A DNA stretch of 64,000 nt from CAZPHU01 sp964419255 (lineage in GTDB: Bacteria; Fibrobacterota; Chitinivibrionia; Chitinivibrionales; CAYFVL01). The translations under genes and the position numbers were made by a program. Positions 60,997-64,000 of this stretch are shown one piece after another. Each line of letters begins with the position of its first letter. Positions within the stretch are counted from its first letter, which is position 1. The notes beneath the pieces are model-generated. The model made no database searches. It saw nothing but the letters and a program-made list of their open reading frames with translations, and was not told the origin of the DNA. Where the stretch lies: contig CAYQOU010000001.1 of assembly GCA_964419255.1 (NCBI GenBank), positions 71,328 through 135,327 of the forward strand. Direction: 5' to 3'.

Positions 60997-63281
60997 ATTT
61001 AAAAAAAATAGGATATTTATTTACAGTCGTTTTGCACATGGGAGCAGCTGCAGCATATGCGCAGGACACAGTACGAATCATTGCCGGGGGTGAAACCCAT
61101 GGCCTTGTGCAACCATGTGACTGCCCCGGTCAGCCGGGAGGTGGACTGGCACAACGTGCGACAGTCATTGAAAAGCAGCGGGCCGATCATAATATCTTGC
61201 TGCTCGATGCAGGTGGGTTTGCAGCCGGAGGTCTGTACGATGATTACAGTGCAGGCAGGCATGCCGACTCTATCCGTACAGTCGCCATGATTGAGGCCAT
61301 GGGTATGATTGGTTATGATGCTGTGGGAGTCGGTGATGATGATATACAATTTGGAGGAACATGGTTGAGGAGCCTGGGAGACTCAGCAGCTCTTGCCCTT
61401 GTTTCGGCAAATTACTGGATAAGAGGCGACTCCTCGATTGCATCTTCGTACCGGATGGTAAAAAAGGGAGGGCTTACCTTTGCCATCACGTCATTAGGGA
61501 CTCCGGAGCTTCTTTTTTCCGTTGATCGGATGGTGCATATCAAAGACCCGATAAGCGCTCTAAACAAGGTATGGCCCGCAATGGTCAACGGCTCGGATGT
61601 ACAGATAATACTGAGCCATTTGGGTGAAGAACATTCCTGGCAACTCATGGAGCAATTCCCGGAAGCGGATATTATCATCAATGGCCATCGCAAGGTTATG
61701 ACTGCACCTGCAGTGGTGCATAAGACCAGCAGAGCGATGATGCAGTTTGGTTTTCAGGGAAAACAGCTGTCAGCTATCGATCTCATCGTTGACTCGAATG
61801 GCAGCCTGCAACTGACAAATCCGCAATGGCTTACGGTAGGTGAGGGGGAGGGAGACGAAACAATCGCCAGGCATATAGAAAACCGTCTGGGCGATATTCC
61901 GGCAATCACAAATACGGAAATACCACAGTATGATCTCTACATCATGAGCCAATGTCCCTATGGTCTGGCGGCACTCAAAGAGATCCTGCCATTAACCAGA
62001 TACTTCGACCTTAATCTTGATATTCATTTTATCGGGGATGTATATGGCAGCGATTCGCTGAGTTCTTTGCATGGCGCATCTGAAATAAGAGAGGAAAAGA
62101 TATGGCTTGCCATAAAAGATCTTTACCCTGAACATTGGATGGATCTTCTTTACCTGAGGGTTGAAAATGATATTGCAACGGATGAAATAATAAAGATTCT
62201 CGAGCTTGATGAAAACAAGCTTCAACAATGGATCGACGCGTATGCAACGCGGGAATTGGCCGCACACTATCGGCGTTCCAACCGTCTGCACATAGAGGCA
62301 TCCCCGACGCTTCTGATAGATGGCGTTACTGTAGTCTCGGAACTCAAAGAGCAGCGCCTGTCCAAGGAGTTGTGTGAACGGGGACAGAAGCTTGCTCTAT
62401 GTGATTCATTGCCAGAGTGCTTCGAGGATAATCAATGCAAAAAAGATGGTAAGATAGGGGTATGTAAAAAGGTTGAGAACACGGGGAAATGTGTGTTTAA
62501 AGATCCGGTTTCTTTTTCTTTTATTGCCGTGGTGCATGATTCTGATGTGGATGAGTATGAGCGCCACACGATTCAAACAACCAGGGAACTGTTTCCCGGA
62601 GTAGATGTAAAAGTGCTTGAATATACGTCAAAAAGGGGCAGAGAGCTATATGAAAACAATAATGCCCGGGGGCTCCCGTTTTTCCTTTTCGAAGATAAGG
62701 TGGAAAAGGCCCATAATTTCGATAAGGTGGTTTCGGGCATCGAAAAAAGTAACAAATGGTACCGGTTCAAGCCCGGAGTGATGCGAAAAACGTTTTTGCC
62801 TTCACGCGAGAAAAAAAGGTCAGCTGTAAAACTGTTTATAGATCCCACCTTTGATCATATCGACAAGGTTTTGAAAGCCGTATATACGTTTGATTCAACC
62901 GGGTCAATAATCGAAATCGCGCCTGCATGGTATGGACAGCCTGAATCGGTTATCGTTGACACGGACTCTTTGACGATCACCGATATATGGCTCGGAATGC
63001 GAATGTTTGATCCGAAGCAATATCAACTACTTCTGTCATCATTTCTGCCCGAAAACATAAAGGGGAACAGCTACGCTTTGAAAGAGTGGGTCAGCGATGA
63101 GCTTCTTATCAGAATCCACTCTCATGCGCAAGAGGTGGAAAAACGCAAGAAGGATATTGCCTCCCTGGATTTGCACAAACCGGTAGAACTACTGGTGAAT
63201 AACCAAAGGATAATCCCGATCGACAGCCCCGAACATCTCTTGGAAGAATTGCAAATCGTTTTGAGCGACTTAGAAAAATGA
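60993..63281 (+). CDS. Exported fusion: 5'-nucleotidase-like metallophosphatase plus thioredoxin-fold domains
   Basis: A 762-residue exported protein. Signal peptide (1-23, GYLFTVVLHMGAAAAYA). Residues about 25-290 resemble the N-terminal metallophosphatase domain of UshA/SoxB-like proteins (IIAGGETHGLVQPCDCPGQP, NILLLDAGGFAAGG, YDAVGVGDDDIQFGG, IILSHLGEEHSW, DIIINGHRK), but with a Cys-rich CDCPG instead of the first Asp-His pair. From about 305 a thioredoxin/DsbA-like domain has the CxxC-like SQCPYGLAAL (single Cys, C-P-Y-G); a Cys-rich EGF-like knot (CFEDNQCKKDGKIGVCKK) and another thioredoxin-like region follow. Catalytic activity of either part is uncertain. Confidence 0.68.
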   Translation: MNLKKIGYLFTVVLHMGAAAAYAQDTVRIIAGGETHGLVQPCDCPGQPGGGLAQRATVIEKQRADHNILLLDAGGFAAGGLYDDYSAGRHADSIRTVAMIEAMGMIGYDAVGVGDDDIQFGGTWLRSLGDSAALALVSANYWIRGDSSIASSYRMVKKGGLTFAITSLGTPELLFSVDRMVHIKDPISALNKVWPAMVNGSDVQIILSHLGEEHSWQLMEQFPEADIIINGHRKVMTAPAVVHKTSRAMMQFGFQGKQLSAIDLIVDSNGSLQLTNPQWLTVGEGEGDETIARHIENRLGDIPAITNTEIPQYDLYIMSQCPYGLAALKEILPLTRYFDLNLDIHFIGDVYGSDSLSSLHGASEIREEKIWLAIKDLYPEHWMDLLYLRVENDIATDEIIKILELDENKLQQWIDAYATRELAAHYRRSNRLHIEASPTLLIDGVTVVSELKEQRLSKELCERGQKLALCDSLPECFEDNQCKKDGKIGVCKKVENTGKCVFKDPVSFSFIAVVHDSDVDEYERHTIQTTRELFPGVDVKVLEYTSKRGRELYENNNARGLPFFLFEDKVEKAHNFDKVVSGIEKSNKWYRFKPGVMRKTFLPSREKKRSAVKLFIDPTFDHIDKVLKAVYTFDSTGSIIEIAPAWYGQPESVIVDTDSLTITDIWLGMRMFDPKQYQLLLSSFLPENIKGNSYALKEWVSDELLIRIHSHAQEVEKRKKDIASLDLHKPVELLVNNQRIIPIDSPEHLLEELQIVLSDLEK

Positions 63282-63362
63282 ATTGAACACGACTACCAGA
63301 ACAGTCGGGTGTGCCTGTTTCAACAGTCAGAAAAATGTCGCCTAAAATTATGTTTTATTGTT

Positions 63363-63398
63363 ACGGCTCATCCGTACAGAATCGCTCAGGCCACAACG
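63363..63398 (+). repeat. Intergenic repeat family 1, copy 10 (degenerate box B)
   Basis: CGGCTCATCCGTACAGAATC followed by GCTCAGGCC resembles box B. Divergent, so lower confidence. Confidence 0.5.
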
Positions 63399-63507
63399 AA
63401 CATACTACCCTGTGCCTCGTCGAAACACTATCGAACGGCCATGCTAAAAAAGTTTCGGATTAAGACAATAAAGTTGGAATCAGGTCGAAATCTTTGTTCT
63501 GAAAAAA

Positions 63508-63581
63508 ATACAACCCCCCCTTCGGTTGTATGGTACTGGAAGAAAAGAGCGAACCCACCGTGGGGACGCTCTTTTTTTTTT
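63508..63581 (+). terminator. Tandem hairpins with strong rho-independent terminator
   Basis: First hairpin ATACAACC/GGTTGTAT (63508-63531). Second stem AAAAGAGCG/CGCTCTTTT (63543-63551 and 63567-63575), with an inner CCCA/TGGG pairing, followed by a T-run to 63581. It terminates plus-strand transcription before the NCS2 permease gene; the rest of 63282-63756 holds only repeat copies and no gene that I can support. Confidence 0.8.
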
Positions 63582-63669
63582 ATCAGGCCTTCCAAGAGTG
63601 CATAACTCAAGGTTATATTCTCCTCTCTACTTGCTGCATACAACTGTTTCGGAGTGTATTTTACTTAGC

Positions 63670-63722
63670 AGAGCGATTCTTTCCAGCGATTTGCTCATCC
63701 ACTCAGAGCCGCTCAGCACAGA
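63670..63722 (+). repeat. Intergenic repeat family 1, copy 11 (short form)
   Basis: Box A variant AGCGATTCTTTCCAGCGATT fused to a box B variant TGCTCATCCACTCAGAGCCG then CTCAGC, the same short form as at 37203. It ends 35 bp before the permease start. Confidence 0.75.
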
Positions 63723-63756
63723 TTTTACTCCTCCAGAAAACCCGGGAGAGCAGTGA

Positions 63757-64000
63757 ATGCATGCAAATAAGTCGAATGATAGTATTTCCAAAGATGTTGT
63801 TGCCGGTGTAACCACATTTCTGGCCACCATGTATATCATCGTGGTCAACCCTTCCATTCTTCAGGCGACCGGAATGCCGTTTTCCGGAGTGCTAACCGCG
63901 ACGATTCTGGTAAGTGCATTCAGCAGTATCGCTATGGGGTTGTACGCCCGCAACCCGATCGTTCTGGCGCCGGGAATGGGGATCAATGCTTTTTTTACCT
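63757..64000 (+). CDS. NCS2-family purine permease (3' truncated)
   Basis: Only the first 81 codons are in the window. The N-terminal part of an AzgA-like NCS2 transporter (adenine, guanine, hypoxanthine or xanthine uptake) is seen: DVVAGVTTFLATMYIIVVNP, SILQATGMPF, SAFSSIAMGLYARNPIVLAP and GMGINAFFT, i.e. the first two membrane helices and the loop with the conserved APGMGINAFF. The ATG at 63757 has GGGAGAG upstream at 7-nt spacing. A family 1 repeat lies just before it. No purine riboswitch is visible upstream. Confidence 0.88.
   Translation, partial: MHANKSNDSISKDVVAGVTTFLATMYIIVVNPSILQATGMPFSGVLTATILVSAFSSIAMGLYARNPIVLAPGMGINAFFT

Noticed and set aside
63282..63756. Purine riboswitch before the NCS2 permease
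   Set aside because: The conserved three-way junction and loop motifs are not found; only repeats and a terminator are there.
1..64000. tRNA, rRNA, CRISPR arrays, transposases, integrases
   Set aside because: Looked for characteristic motifs on both strands and saw none; a covariance search would be needed to exclude a tRNA fully.

Overview
The window looks like chromosome from a Gram-negative bacterium of the Fibrobacteres-Chlorobi-Bacteroidetes (FCB) group; a Fibrobacterota/Chitinispirillum-like organism is my best guess, made from gene content only. Supporting signs are lipid A synthesis (LpxK), type IV pilus/type II secretion pseudopilins, lipoproteins, a gingipain-like C25 peptidase ending in a FlgD-like domain, a short primary-type sigma factor without region 1.1, and plant-glycan enzymes (GH31, CE2-like esterase). 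I saw no tRNA, rRNA, CRISPR array, insertion sequence or prophage.

Layout. 1-3.4 kb (+): end of a pseudopilin/pilus assembly operon (PilO, PilP/GspC-like, GspK/PilX-like, two GFTL(I/L)E prepilins). 14.5-3.4 kb (-): one tight eight-gene run, prmC > lpxK > SH3b membrane protein > SH3b/receiver-like/PATAN protein > ruvX > lipoprotein > C25 peptidase > rsmI. 15.4-23 kb (+): hflK-hflC, a HAD hydrolase, a 1,077-residue TPR protein and purD. 23.4-27 kb (+): a lone IcmF/TssM-like ATPase. 32.3-27.7 kb (-): a carbohydrate-type ABC importer behind a small membrane protein, divergent from a MerR regulator. 33-39 kb: primary-type sigma factor, two sulfotransferases, a Gfo/Idh/MocA oxidoreductase, a cupin. 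39.2-50.2 kb (-): beta-CASP nuclease, ribosomal protein THX, threonine aldolase, a GluR0-like glutamate-receptor channel, OsmC, a stand-alone Lrp/AsnC ligand-binding domain, and a polyphosphate set (sixA, ppk1, ppx, ROK kinase). 50.4-53.4 kb (-): acidic lipoprotein, cysteine-rich copper-storage-like protein, mgtC/sapB, gmd, a 28-residue membrane peptide. 53.7-64 kb: CE2-like esterase, GH31, DAHP synthase, Na/Pi cotransporter, a metallophosphatase-thioredoxin fusion and the start of an NCS2 purine permease.

Most notable points. (1) DAHP synthase is preceded by two complete transcription attenuators in series: a consensus promoter, a 24-residue and then a 36-residue aromatic-rich leader peptide, each followed by a perfect terminator hairpin and a competing antiterminator segment. 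(2) Two dispersed intergenic repeat families occur. Family 1 (about 150 bp, or 40-50 bp short forms) has at least 11 copies, nearly all oriented toward the next start codon. Family 2 has five copies; each carries a hairpin, and several end in a Shine-Dalgarno, a GTG and codons for S/A-D-K, so it may act as a portable 5' leader. (3) Several genes are very small: THX (33 aa), a 28-aa membrane peptide, a 27-aa peptide inside a repeat, and short ORFs ahead of the Gfo/Idh gene and the metallophosphatase-thioredoxin fusion.
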